A stretch of 19,747 bases of DNA, taken from positions 1 to 19,747 of the forward strand of contig JASAON010001389.1 in NCBI GenBank assembly GCA_030849065.1, in the 5' to 3' direction. This stretch comes from Jaenimonas drosophilae. Taxonomy: Eukaryota > Euglenozoa > Kinetoplastea > Trypanosomatida > Trypanosomatidae. The first letter of the stretch is position 1; every line of letters starts with the position of its first letter. Position numbers and translations under genes: made by a program. This document shows, piece by piece, positions 1 to 8,157 of the stretch. The notes beneath the pieces were generated by a model. That model searched no databases, was not told the DNA's origin, and saw only the letters and a list, made by a program, of their open reading frames with translations.

Positions 1-421
1 GTCGGTACGATGGAAAGAAGCAATAACCAGTATCATGGGTCTGACCAACTGCAGCAAAGTTCATCAAATTCCAAAGGACATTTTCCTGTGGCGCGTTGGC
101 GCAGTATGAGTCAATAAAGTCATGACCAGATGGGCCAAACATTGCCACGTATTGTGAATCTTGGAAGTACTCACTGAAAAGGGTGTATCCATGCTTGGAA
201 GCTGTGGGCTGCACAATGACATCATACGTCACCGAGCTGGTCTTGGCCTTTGCGGCAGGAACGGAAACACCAGTCACGTACAGAGAGTTGGGCACAGCAT
301 CAACCGCATCGCTGTTGTATCCTGACCCAATCCTTGCAGATATTGCATCTGAGGGATTCAACTGCATGAGAACCAGCATCAGTGCGAGCAAGCACATCCC
401 ATGTGGTTCAAAGATGTACAT
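1..421 (-). CDS. Receptor-type adenylate-cyclase-like protein, N-terminal part (runs off left edge)
   Basis: The first 140 residues of a second cyclase-receptor-like protein; the rest lies beyond the window. The start is the ATG at 421: the frame stays open upstream but has no earlier ATG, and a pyrimidine tract with an AG lies 77 nt before it. The first ~25 residues are a convincing signal peptide (MCLLALMLVLMQL core, then SDA). After it comes a stretch resembling the N-terminal ligand-binding-like module of the gene at 1079-5089: both show YT-x-F, a few residues of spacer, then VAMFGPSG here against VAMLGPAG there. Known for the family: trypanosomatid receptor cyclases have a large extracellular venus-flytrap-like region, one membrane span and a cytosolic class III cyclase domain. 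The catalytic part is not visible here, so activity cannot be judged. Inferred: the two genes are tandem paralogues in an array that continues to the left. Confidence 0.75.
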   Translation of the reverse strand, partial: MYIFEPHGMCLLALMLVLMQLNPSDAISARIGSGYNSDAVDAVPNSLYVTGVSVPAAKAKTSSVTYDVIVQPTASKHGYTLFSEYFQDSQYVAMFGPSGHDFIDSYCANAPQENVLWNLMNFAAVGQTHDTGYCFFPSYR

Positions 422-1078
422 TGCGTGCGGAGAAAGACAGCAATCTGGAGAGTATTTGAGAGGATTGGAGGCGAATAGAAGGTGAATGGAAGAGTCAACT
501 TGATGAGAGATGAAAAGAGGAAGGAGAAGATAGTGCCAAAAAAAAAAACACTTTAGAAGTCGTGCAGAGGGTCTTTGGCCTTGGCTGAGAACGCGCACAA
601 GTCGATGACACAAAAACAGAAACAGAACCCAGGAAACCCAAAAACAAAATCACATACTAAATTAAGAAGAGAGTGGTCACATCGATGAATTCAAGCTATT
701 GATAGAGAGCATTATTGGGGGTTTCAGGAACGGTTAACTCTCAACCAAGAACACTGGAATGCGAGTCATACTTCCAAAACCTAAAGTACAGCGCGTCACT
801 TTTGCTCTTAATCTCATGAGATATGCGCTGAAGAATTCACACATGTCATGTCGCACATCATGGTGGTGGGAAACGTCCCATGCACCTTTAGTGGCATTCC
901 AAGATAATGTATCGCTGTCTGCATCTCCACATCTGCAGACAACAGGAATCTACGAAGAACACATACAATCAAAAAAAAAAAAATGTCTGCGTCAGCACAA
1001 AGCAACACAGAAAGTCAGGCGTGTAGGCCATTTTGTGTCCTTGTGATCCCACATATACGAAACAATCAAGATAGTCTC
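422..1078. other. Intergenic region between two cyclase-receptor-like genes
   Basis: 657 bases with no supported gene. On the minus strand it should hold the 3' UTR of the gene ending at 1079 and, after its poly(A) site, the splice acceptor and 5' UTR of the gene starting at 421. A run of 13 A (13 T on the transcribed sense) lies at 971-983 and a run of 11 A at 538-548. Short open frames on both strands (for example 759-1046 plus and 814-1008 minus) have no recognisable protein character. Confidence 0.6.
499..548 (-). promoter_or_regulatory. Predicted trans-splice acceptor for the 421 start
   Basis: Read on the minus strand: 11 T, then a C/T-rich stretch (538 down to 502), then CAAG with its AG at 500-499. 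Splicing there gives a 77-nt 5' UTR before the ATG at 421. Confidence 0.6.
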
Positions 1079-4000
1079 TTAAATGACGCATGCCGAATGC
1101 CATCCGACATCGGTTGGAGAACCAGAAACTGATTCTGAACCACCAGCTGTATGGGATGCCTTGCGCGGCTCACCAGCTGGTTTGGTGCGTTCCGCAGTTT
1201 TCTGCACTCTTTTGCTTCCCGTAGAAAAAGCCACAACTCGGCTTGTGACTGTTTCCTCCAAGAAATCCACTGACATCTCCACCGAGGGGCAGCAACTCAA
1301 GTCAAGAGGCTTTTCATGCTCACTGCCATCCATCAGCACACGATGGCGGCACTCCAGAAGCATGCCAATCCTATCGCCCACTGTGCGTAGAAGCGCTGCG
1401 GCATGCGCCCGATCATCCGCGTAGTCGTCACGACTCCCCGCAGGGAGGCTTTGGGAATGCGCAACGGCAGTCAAGTAGGCTGTATCATGGTCAAAGCAAC
1501 AGCAGGACACATATGCTCTCAAGTGCTGCCGGCACAGTGCACTAGAGATGGTAGTCTGAGCATCTGGAGTACTGCGCGCCACAACTCGAAGTGCTTGATT
1601 GTAGCTCCCGGGGGGTAGTAGTACTGCTCTTGTTCCGCCATGCATCCCATCTGAGAGTGAAAACAGCTGGGTGGGACCACTGTGTGGGAGCGTTGCGCGA
1701 TCCAAAGGCTCAAGCAGCCGCGCTTCAGCACCCTTCAGTGCACGACGTGCGCTCTCCGTCACAACGATTTGCCAGGCGGTTCGACTGCAGCATGCAGCGC
1801 ACACGGCATCATCCACAGCCCCGCCACTCCACCGGACGCCGCCCTTCAGTCCACTGGTGCGCCAAACATCAGCAGTCCCGTTGTGAACGGCAATGCGCAG
1901 ACGCAGTCCACCACCGCCATCAAGTGCACCGCCACTTCCACACTTCAGGGCAGCATATGCTGCATCCACGGTGGAAGCATCCCGTGTGTCAGAGCAGCAC
2001 GCAGCAGCACAGTCACGCGCAACACTCACACCAGCATCCGCACTGTTGCAGGCAATGACAAACAGACCGTCCACAGCAATCATCTCGTAGCATTCATGGC
2101 GAACGATAGACTGGCGTACAGAGCGTTCGTAGTCTGCCGCAGCGCACGCCATCAATTCCGGCGCACTCGCCCACAACTGACGGTAATGCACAACGTCCAC
2201 AGACACAAATGTTAGGGGATGCACTCCATCCCCAAATGGCGCACGCTGCATGTCATGTGCAGCGCGCTGCAGTGCCAGTCTCTCCTGGTGTTGTCTTTCA
2301 CGCGCGTATAGCACAGAACTCCCGTCCCCACCATAGGACCGAGCCTCACGACGCGGCACAAAACACGTACATGTTGGAAGCACACCAAACTTCACTAGAA
2401 GCAGCAGTAGCACAGTAGCAACAGCAATGCACAAACATACTCCGACAGCAACAATCATCCTTCTCACTTCACTGCTGCTGGGTATACGTTGCTCCGCCTC
2501 TATCGTGGTTGGAATCAGTGACGAATCGACTTCATTGCATTCTTCTGAAGAGCGATCGGATGCGGCAGACAACAAGACGTGGAGCGTGGGAGCCACGTCG
2601 TCCATGTCGTACACCATGCTCGGAGTTACTGCCTGCTGAAGTAGGGCAGTGGAAGGTTGAAGCACACGCGTGTATGACCACACGGCGATATCCTGTGCGC
2701 CGTAGTTACGAAGGCATGTGGTATTGTCATCACTTGCTGCGTCTATGCACGATCGAGTATAGGGGCCAAATGTCAGCCCAGCAACCGTCCACGACACCTC
2801 GCGGTACAGTGTCTTCCGCATGTTGCCCACATCGGGATACTCATATGCGCTCAGCTGGTCATATAGCATTGCCACATAGTATGCACGCACCGCCGCAGGT
2901 GTGTGCAGCTCCTCTGGTACGCTTTGTAGGAACTGTTCCACGGTGCTCAGCGGCGCAGACGCAGCAGCTTGTGCCGGGTTGAAAGCAGTGGATGTCCACG
3001 AGGGAAGATTGGTAGCAAACACAAATCGGTTGGTAACAACACGACCCGCGAAATTGAGGGCCAGGGCAAGTGAAGTGTACTGCTTCGTCAGGTCATCAAA
3101 AGAAGCAAGCACAACGGCGTTCTTCTTTTCTGTCAGGTACGACACAATCTTGGAGGCATCGCCATCGCCCGCACCAATCACAAATGTGTGCGTGCATGCT
3201 GAGGGGATGCTTGACACAAGATCTGACGGCACGTCAAAAAAATTCACACTGTTGGTCTCAATTCCAAACGCCCTCAGTGACTTCTTCAGAGTGGGAATAA
3301 CCTTTTGAGATCGGGGTCCCTTCATCGCCACACCGCACACAACGGAGTCCTCTCTCAGTACATCGCTTAGATACGAGGCAAGCACATACAACTCCTGGTC
3401 CAGGGTAGGAAAAAGATAGACAATGTCCGCTCGCAATCGTCTTGTCTGCGTCGTTTGTGGTATGTAATCCAGATAATAGGAATCAAGATCCCAATTATCG
3501 GGAAACACCCCCATCGTGGACGTCATTGCAAAGGTTTTTTTGTGTTCTGACATGTGCACGGTCATGTTTGTCATTGATGTTGGCACGCAGTACCCTCGGT
3601 ATACATGGGGTGACGTGTGCTGATACAGATCCCGATTTGACAGCCGGGTAATGACGTCGTGGGTCTGCTCACACATGGTTTGCATCATGGTGTTGTCGAT
3701 GGGCGCGACTCCTGCAACGTGAATCGGAGCAGGTGTCTTGAAGAGGCGCGCATAATTGGAAGCGGGTGCATAATTGTCTCCTGGTGGAATCAGGTTGGCG
3801 CAGTAGGTCAAAGCGTACTGCTTCAGCTCCCCCCGCAAGGCTGCGGTGTCATAGGTACTGCCACTCTTCCTAAAGGTGTGAAACCAAATGTTGTTGCCTC
3901 CATGGTGGCAGGCGCACAGCATGTTCTGGCGTCGTGTCTCCAAGGAACAGAGAGATTCTCGCTGCCCAAATGTGCCAATGAATAGGTCCGACACCACGAA

Positions 4001-5089
4001 GCTGCTCTCGGCATCGTAGAGTTTGTCTGAGAAGCGTGCACTATCCACTCGCGAGCCCATGTACTTGTTTAGTGCCTGCATGAGAATGGACCCAGAGACC
4101 CATCCAGCCATCATGTAGTTCTTCAGGGATCGTGGCATAGCATCAAAGAAAGAGGAGCTCTCGGCTTGTGTCACAAAATCCACCGACGCAACGTACTCAG
4201 TCGCATCCACTCCGGGCACAGGAGCAGCCGTGATGAAGTTTTCTGGGGGAAGCATAGATGTGACAGAGGCTGACCTGGTGATGTACGTCTGCAGCAAATG
4301 ATAGTGAACTTCAAATGTGGTGGCGACTGTTGTATTGAGTTGGATCAGCAAAGAGTCCGCCACAATCTTAGAGCTCCATAACGCTGCGGTATTGTGTTGG
4401 ACCTCACCGTACTGATACACAATGCCAGGATGGCTTGACATCGCGGAATTGTAGTCCGACTCGTGGAATTTTTCGCCGCTAGACGAGATGCCGAGAGCAA
4501 TGCCATAAATCGGGGCGATGAGCGAATACAAGCTTATGGCGCTGTTGCCAATTCCCAGCGAGCCACTGTTGATGACGTGCTGTGAGAAAGGCATTCGATC
4601 TTGCTCAGCCAGCATCACAAGAAGTGCCACAGCCTGTGCCTGCTCAGACGGCATGGTCCAGTACACCGAGCTCATGAAATTCATAAATGAAGTAGTACCT
4701 TTTCCTTCCACGCTCTGAGCGAGTGGTCCAAACAGAGCAAAGGTCTCATTTCCAACTGGTTGCGGCTCATACAATCCGAGCATGAAACTTGTGCCGGCCG
4801 GGCCAAGCATGGCCACCACGCCTTGAGCGCTGGATAAGGTGCGGAACGCAGTGTACGCGTCTGTGGCCAATGCGGATGTTAGCGAGATGGAGTAGGTCGA
4901 CGGTTCAGTTGTCTGGGTTGTGGTAGCTGAATACCCAATGGCGTAGGACGAGTAAACGGGAACGTAGGAGAGGTGATCAATGGCATACAGTGACGCTACG
5001 CTGTATGTAGAAGCTTGCACTACATCGAACACACTCAAAGCGAGCAGCAATGCTGCGAGGTGCGTTCCGCGGCGGATTCGCCAGGTCAT
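1079..5089 (-). CDS. Receptor-type adenylate-cyclase-like protein, probably catalytically dead
   Basis: A 1336-residue membrane receptor of the kinetoplastid receptor-cyclase family. The ATG at 5089 is chosen over a frame that stays open to 5230 because a ten-T tract and CAG acceptor (AG at 5156-5155) lie 65 nt before it and a good signal peptide (~1-26) follows. Residues ~27-410 and ~553-825 look like two periplasmic-binding-protein-type modules. A single membrane span lies at ~878-901, and the class III cyclase domain at ~957-1148 is recognisable from PLTFVSVD, LWASAPELM, ECYE and GLRLRIAVHNG. The first metal Asp is kept (D965). The second metal Asp is Gly (G1008, with an Asp one place earlier), the purine-specifying Lys and Asp are Ile (I1004) and Arg (R1086), and the transition-state Asn and Arg are Asp (D1093) and Cys (C1097). 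A Cys-containing cytosolic tail of ~190 residues follows. Membership is confident; loss of activity is inferred from these residues. Confidence 0.88.
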   Translation of the reverse strand: MTWRIRRGTHLAALLLALSVFDVVQASTYSVASLYAIDHLSYVPVYSSYAIGYSATTTQTTEPSTYSISLTSALATDAYTAFRTLSSAQGVVAMLGPAGTSFMLGLYEPQPVGNETFALFGPLAQSVEGKGTTSFMNFMSSVYWTMPSEQAQAVALLVMLAEQDRMPFSQHVINSGSLGIGNSAISLYSLIAPIYGIALGISSSGEKFHESDYNSAMSSHPGIVYQYGEVQHNTAALWSSKIVADSLLIQLNTTVATTFEVHYHLLQTYITRSASVTSMLPPENFITAAPVPGVDATEYVASVDFVTQAESSSFFDAMPRSLKNYMMAGWVSGSILMQALNKYMGSRVDSARFSDKLYDAESSFVVSDLFIGTFGQRESLCSLETRRQNMLCACHHGGNNIWFHTFRKSGSTYDTAALRGELKQYALTYCANLIPPGDNYAPASNYARLFKTPAPIHVAGVAPIDNTMMQTMCEQTHDVITRLSNRDLYQHTSPHVYRGYCVPTSMTNMTVHMSEHKKTFAMTSTMGVFPDNWDLDSYYLDYIPQTTQTRRLRADIVYLFPTLDQELYVLASYLSDVLREDSVVCGVAMKGPRSQKVIPTLKKSLRAFGIETNSVNFFDVPSDLVSSIPSACTHTFVIGAGDGDASKIVSYLTEKKNAVVLASFDDLTKQYTSLALALNFAGRVVTNRFVFATNLPSWTSTAFNPAQAAASAPLSTVEQFLQSVPEELHTPAAVRAYYVAMLYDQLSAYEYPDVGNMRKTLYREVSWTVAGLTFGPYTRSCIDAASDDNTTCLRNYGAQDIAVWSYTRVLQPSTALLQQAVTPSMVYDMDDVAPTLHVLLSAASDRSSEECNEVDSSLIPTTIEAEQRIPSSSEVRRMIVAVGVCLCIAVATVLLLLLVKFGVLPTCTCFVPRREARSYGGDGSSVLYARERQHQERLALQRAAHDMQRAPFGDGVHPLTFVSVDVVHYRQLWASAPELMACAAADYERSVRQSIVRHECYEMIAVDGLFVIACNSADAGVSVARDCAAACCSDTRDASTVDAAYAALKCGSGGALDGGGGLRLRIAVHNGTADVWRTSGLKGGVRWSGGAVDDAVCAACCSRTAWQIVVTESARRALKGAEARLLEPLDRATLPHSGPTQLFSLSDGMHGGTRAVLLPPGSYNQALRVVARSTPDAQTTISSALCRQHLRAYVSCCCFDHDTAYLTAVAHSQSLPAGSRDDYADDRAHAAALLRTVGDRIGMLLECRHRVLMDGSEHEKPLDLSCCPSVEMSVDFLEETVTSRVVAFSTGSKRVQKTAERTKPAGEPRKASHTAGGSESVSGSPTDVGWHSACVI

Positions 5090-5688
5090 AGATGAGCTTC
5101 TGTCACTGCGAGCTTGCGTGGAGTTGCAGCAGAGAGAGAATACGACTGGGTGGGCTGAAAAAAAAAAGAGTGAAAACGTTTGCTTCTGTGTTGAAGTCTG
5201 AGAATACAAGAGAAAATGAGAGTACGTCACAAGTAGTATGACAAGAGAGATCCTTGACGAAGAGCGTCACTTGTGTCCACGTGTGTCACAATATGCAGGT
5301 CAAATTCCACGGTTACAGTCACAACGTCAGCAGCGGTATTTGGGGGAGCAACGCGCCAAAAGATGAGAGAGGATCGTCCAATCTGAGAAGAAAATGAACC
5401 CAGTGTGAGGATCGTCAGCTTCCAGGCGGGCTAATCAGATCCAATCCAACAGAGATTCCGTACGCCGGAATAAGTGGTCCATCGCTGCTCATACATTCCT
5501 ACCACCGCCACCTTCTCCAGGATTCATCAACACCCTGAGAATCAAGTCAGTGTTCCAACGGCGGAGATGAGGTGGAAATGGTAACAATGGCCAGACTGAG
5601 CCCTAGAGTTATGTGTCGCAGCTTTAGTGACGCTGGGCGGACACCAACGGCATATGTTTGCTCCTCCTCGTGACGGTGTTGATTGCTC
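5090..5688. other. Intergenic region upstream of the cyclase-like receptor
   Basis: 599 bases with no supported gene. It should contain the 3' UTR of the METTL-like gene (downwards from 5688) and the acceptor and 5' UTR of the cyclase-like gene. I see no tRNA-like element and no long inverted repeat. The open frame at 5547-5951 on the minus strand overlaps the METTL-like gene in another frame and looks like a shadow. Confidence 0.6.
5155..5172 (-). promoter_or_regulatory. Predicted trans-splice acceptor for the 5089 start
   Basis: On the minus strand, CACTC followed by ten T and CAG; the AG is at 5156-5155. The acceptor lies inside the longer open frame, so the first 47 codons of that frame cannot belong to an mRNA spliced here. 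The resulting 5' UTR is 65 nt. Confidence 0.75.
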
Positions 5689-6600
5689 TTATTGGCTCGC
5701 CTCCGAATTGAATACGTCAATGACAAAGATGCATCCGTGCAGCGCCTCACCCCCATCCGCGTCGTCGTAGCCGCTGCTAAACGACCCGGGTGGTAGAGGC
5801 AGGGTACGCCACGTCCACTGCCCCGCTGCCCCTTCCAAGGTCTCAATAAGCTGCTGGAAGATAGCCTCATTGCTCCGTCGTGTGAGGCTACGCGGAGTGT
5901 ACACCAGCCACCACTGCAACAACCTTGGTGACAGCTGCATGGCCAACGCACTGCGCAACGACTGAACTGTGTTGATGAGAGGGCAAATAACGTCGGCGGA
6001 GTAGATCACGTCCGCAGAGACGACCACCACGGTGGGGCAATGGAGCTCGTCAAAGGAAATCATCTCGGTGCTGCAGCTCATGGATAACGGCCCCCAGCTG
6101 AGTGTGGAGCATCCAGTGCGAAAGTGAATGAGCTCCGACGGCGCACACCTCAGCAGATTTTCCCTGCAGAGCTCAATACAATCTGGATTTCCGTCCGTTG
6201 CCAAGATCTTGATGGAAGGGGCTTCCAACCCAGGTGGACGTGTCTGCAGCCGTTCCACCAGCAATGCATGCAGAGCTACACTGAGTGCCCCACTGCCACA
6301 GCCCAGCTCCAGGAAGGTTGTCGGCCCACCCCCTCGCGTCATGGACCGCAGAACATCTTGCAGAGGAGAGTCTGGCTGGCATAGCCACTCGACCATGGCC
6401 AACGTGCCTGACCATACCATCAAACCCGTCATGTCCACGTCTTCGAGCAGTCCAATGGCATCACTGAGGGGAAGTTCTTCGTACGCGCGGATGGAAAAAG
6501 AGAATCCATTGGCATCATTCACAAAAGTTAAGCGTGGATAGGCAGGCTGGCCTTCGACGAGGTCCTTCTCAGCACGCACGCATCGCACAGTAAAGGGCAT
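5689..6600 (-). CDS. METTL21/METTL22-type protein lysine methyltransferase
   Basis: A 303-residue seven-beta-strand methyltransferase of the Methyltransferase_16 group, which methylates lysines in chaperones, elongation factors and other non-histone proteins. The ATG at 6600 lies 72 nt after a CT-rich tract and CAG at 6673-6674, so the open frame running to 6750 is not all coding. Visible motifs: GLMVWSG near 60-66 (family Trp), motif I LELGCGSGALS at ~97-107, the acidic-loop ATDGN at ~134-138, and SADVIYSAD at ~195-203, which matches the family's D-x-x-Y region after strand 4. The VW-S-G start and the ADVIY stretch are most like METTL22 (the KIN17 methyltransferase in humans), but METTL21 or FAM86 cannot be excluded. 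No membrane segment or targeting signal is seen. The substrate is unknown. Confidence 0.82.
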   Translation of the reverse strand: MPFTVRCVRAEKDLVEGQPAYPRLTFVNDANGFSFSIRAYEELPLSDAIGLLEDVDMTGLMVWSGTLAMVEWLCQPDSPLQDVLRSMTRGGGPTTFLELGCGSGALSVALHALLVERLQTRPPGLEAPSIKILATDGNPDCIELCRENLLRCAPSELIHFRTGCSTLSWGPLSMSCSTEMISFDELHCPTVVVVSADVIYSADVICPLINTVQSLRSALAMQLSPRLLQWWLVYTPRSLTRRSNEAIFQQLIETLEGAAGQWTWRTLPLPPGSFSSGYDDADGGEALHGCIFVIDVFNSEASQ

Positions 6601-6672
6601 AGGCGATCTCTCTGATGTTGGTGGCCGTCCAACTCCCACCGACACCTCTTTGATTGAGCCTACGCGATAAAA

Positions 6673-6702
6673 CTGGGGAGGGAGGGAGGGGGAGGAGAGC
6701 CC
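6673..6702 (-). promoter_or_regulatory. Predicted trans-splice acceptor for the 6600 start
   Basis: On the minus strand, an almost pure C/T run built from CTCC/CCCT units ends in CCCCAG; the AG is at 6674-6673. It gives a 72-nt 5' UTR. Confidence 0.75.
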
Positions 6703-6775
6703 ATTGTGTGTGCAGCACGTCCAACAAACCTTTTGGACTACATCGATCACGAGTACAGAGGACGAGATTCATCAT

Positions 6776-7939
6776 CTATGTGTATCTAGTGTGTTCCTCG
6801 CATCCTGGCTCAGCCATGCGCTGGACTAACGCGGCAACTGAAATGGCCTTCCTTTCCTGGCCCCTTCTTCTTGCCGTTGGATCTGCACCAAGACGAATGT
6901 CCAGTGATTCTCCACGCTGAGGCAGTGGAAGGCGTAGGATTGGGCGAGAGTCGTCGCCGCCCTCACGGAGATGGTGGCGCGCATGCACATATTTGCGTAG
7001 TCGAGCAACAGCCTCGACATATCCGTTCGGGACCTCCGCCGATGGCCCAGGAGCGGGCTGAAAGGCAACACGTGGTGTTTCTGGTGCATCTTCAATGGCG
7101 TCGTACGTGGCACGTCGGTTTTCGAGGCGTGCGTAGTAGGACTGTGTTGGCGCTTGGTAGTGCGCAGTAGATGGCTTGGAGGCCTTCGCTGCACGTGAGG
7201 AGCTCGTACGCGTTGGGCGATGAGTCTGTGGAGCCTCTACATCCTCCATCGCAGCAGCAGCAGCAGCAACGGCGTGCGCTCGGCGTTCGTTCCACCCTTT
7301 TGCGTGGGCATGAAGTCGAAGGAAGACGCCACCATCTGCCTCTCGTCCTGCGGTTGGCATCTTGGTCGAGGCTGATGTTGGCCGATCAACTTTTCTGATG
7401 GAGCTTGCAAAGGTGTCGAGGGCGTAGCGTGGAAACGCTGGAGCAGAGGTTGGTCGCACCAGCTGCTTCTTCATACCGACCTCCGTCGAATCCATGGAGG
7501 AGCACGAAGAGACCTCAACAACATCAATGGTGGAGATGCACGGCGATGCCTCAACGACGACGGTTGGGGTTGGCATGACCGCCTCCTCCTCTGTCATGCC
7601 TGAGGCATGCTCTATTGGTTTATCAGTCTTTCTGGAGTTGTGGTACGCCTCGATATAGTGAGCGGCGCGTTGCACATCCACGATAGTGGCAGAGGCAATA
7701 CCATTCACAATGTCGCACCAGCAATCCTCCATCATGTCTGCCGGCCACTGCAACAGACGCGTGAGAGCTGCGTATTCGGAAAAGGTTAGCTCGCCACCAA
7801 ATCCATCGTCAACGCGCGGTCGCTCCAGGACTCGACTCAACGGGTCGCCATGAGTTACGGCATGGGCGGCAGCTCCACAGCCGCGGTGTTGCGAAGAAAG
7901 TGGAGCAGGAGAAATGCTTGATAGATCAAGGCTGCACAT
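6776..7939 (-). CDS. Unknown low-complexity protein with EF-hand-like N-terminus and two RPTSA motifs
   Basis: 387 residues, not recognised as a named family. Residues 44-55 (DDGFGGELTFSE) fit an EF-hand loop at positions 1, 5, 6, 8 and 12, and a weaker candidate loop follows about 24 residues later (near 79-90). This suggests a degenerate EF-hand pair unlikely to bind calcium well. The middle is Ser/Thr/Pro-rich, with RPTSAP at 162-167 and RPTSAS at 186-191. At 205-220 there is a basic VFLRLH-x4-GWNERR stretch of the kind common in kinetoplastid cytoskeletal and flagellar proteins, followed by seven Ala. The C-terminal third is basic and probably disordered apart from a helix near 306-323. 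A cytoskeletal or flagellar location is only a guess. The start at 7939 is the first in-frame ATG after the likely acceptor at 7991-7992, but an out-of-frame ATG precedes it at 7952. Confidence 0.7.
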   Translation of the reverse strand: MCSLDLSSISPAPLSSQHRGCGAAAHAVTHGDPLSRVLERPRVDDGFGGELTFSEYAALTRLLQWPADMMEDCWCDIVNGIASATIVDVQRAAHYIEAYHNSRKTDKPIEHASGMTEEEAVMPTPTVVVEASPCISTIDVVEVSSCSSMDSTEVGMKKQLVRPTSAPAFPRYALDTFASSIRKVDRPTSASTKMPTAGREADGGVFLRLHAHAKGWNERRAHAVAAAAAAMEDVEAPQTHRPTRTSSSRAAKASKPSTAHYQAPTQSYYARLENRRATYDAIEDAPETPRVAFQPAPGPSAEVPNGYVEAVARLRKYVHARHHLREGGDDSRPILRLPLPQRGESLDIRLGADPTARRRGQERKAISVAALVQRMAEPGCEEHTRYT

Positions 7940-7952
7940 GTACGTCCGCCAT
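7926..7952 (-). promoter_or_regulatory. Upstream ORF overlapping the start at 7939
   Basis: ATG at 7952 opens an eight-codon frame (MADVHVQP, stop TGA at 7928-7926) that overlaps the main ATG at 7939 in another frame. If the mRNA starts at the AG at 7991-7992, ribosomes meet this ATG first. An acceptor used between 7952 and 7939 would remove it; I see no AG there. Confidence 0.4.
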
Positions 7953-7990
7953 CCACAACTTCGTCAGTGATGGAGGAGCTACAGCACCTA

Positions 7991-8023
7991 CTCAGACAAG
8001 AAACAAGAACAAGGAGCAAAGAT
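7991..8023 (-). promoter_or_regulatory. Predicted trans-splice acceptor for the 7939 start
   Basis: On the minus strand a T/C-rich stretch (CTTTGCTCCTTGTTCTTG and on) ends in TGAG with AG at 7992-7991; a second AG follows at 7989-7988. A stronger tract with eight T lies further upstream, near 8105-8150. Confidence 0.5.
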
Positions 8024-8157
8024 TTGTGAGGGAATTATTGTGGCAACACGTGAGCACAGAGCGGATTCCCGTCGTGGTGGTTGTTGCGCACGTGTGGGTG
8101 GGCGACGATGAGGGAAAAAAAAGAAGGTTGGGAGACGGGGAAAGAAGAGATACCATG

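Noticed and set aside
759..1046. Small plus-strand and minus-strand frames in the first spacer
   Set aside because: They have no recognisable features, and the plus-strand one would oppose the cluster direction.
5090..5230. 47-codon N-terminal extension of the cyclase-like receptor
   Set aside because: The extension contains the ten-T tract and CAG acceptor, and a proper signal peptide begins at the internal ATG at 5089. The similar extensions at 6601-6750 (METTL-like) and 18282-18422 (PRMT1) were dropped for the same reason.
5547..5951. 134-codon minus-strand frame at the end of the METTL-like gene
   Set aside because: It overlaps well-supported coding sequence in another frame, and its translation is Ser/Arg/His-rich without motifs.
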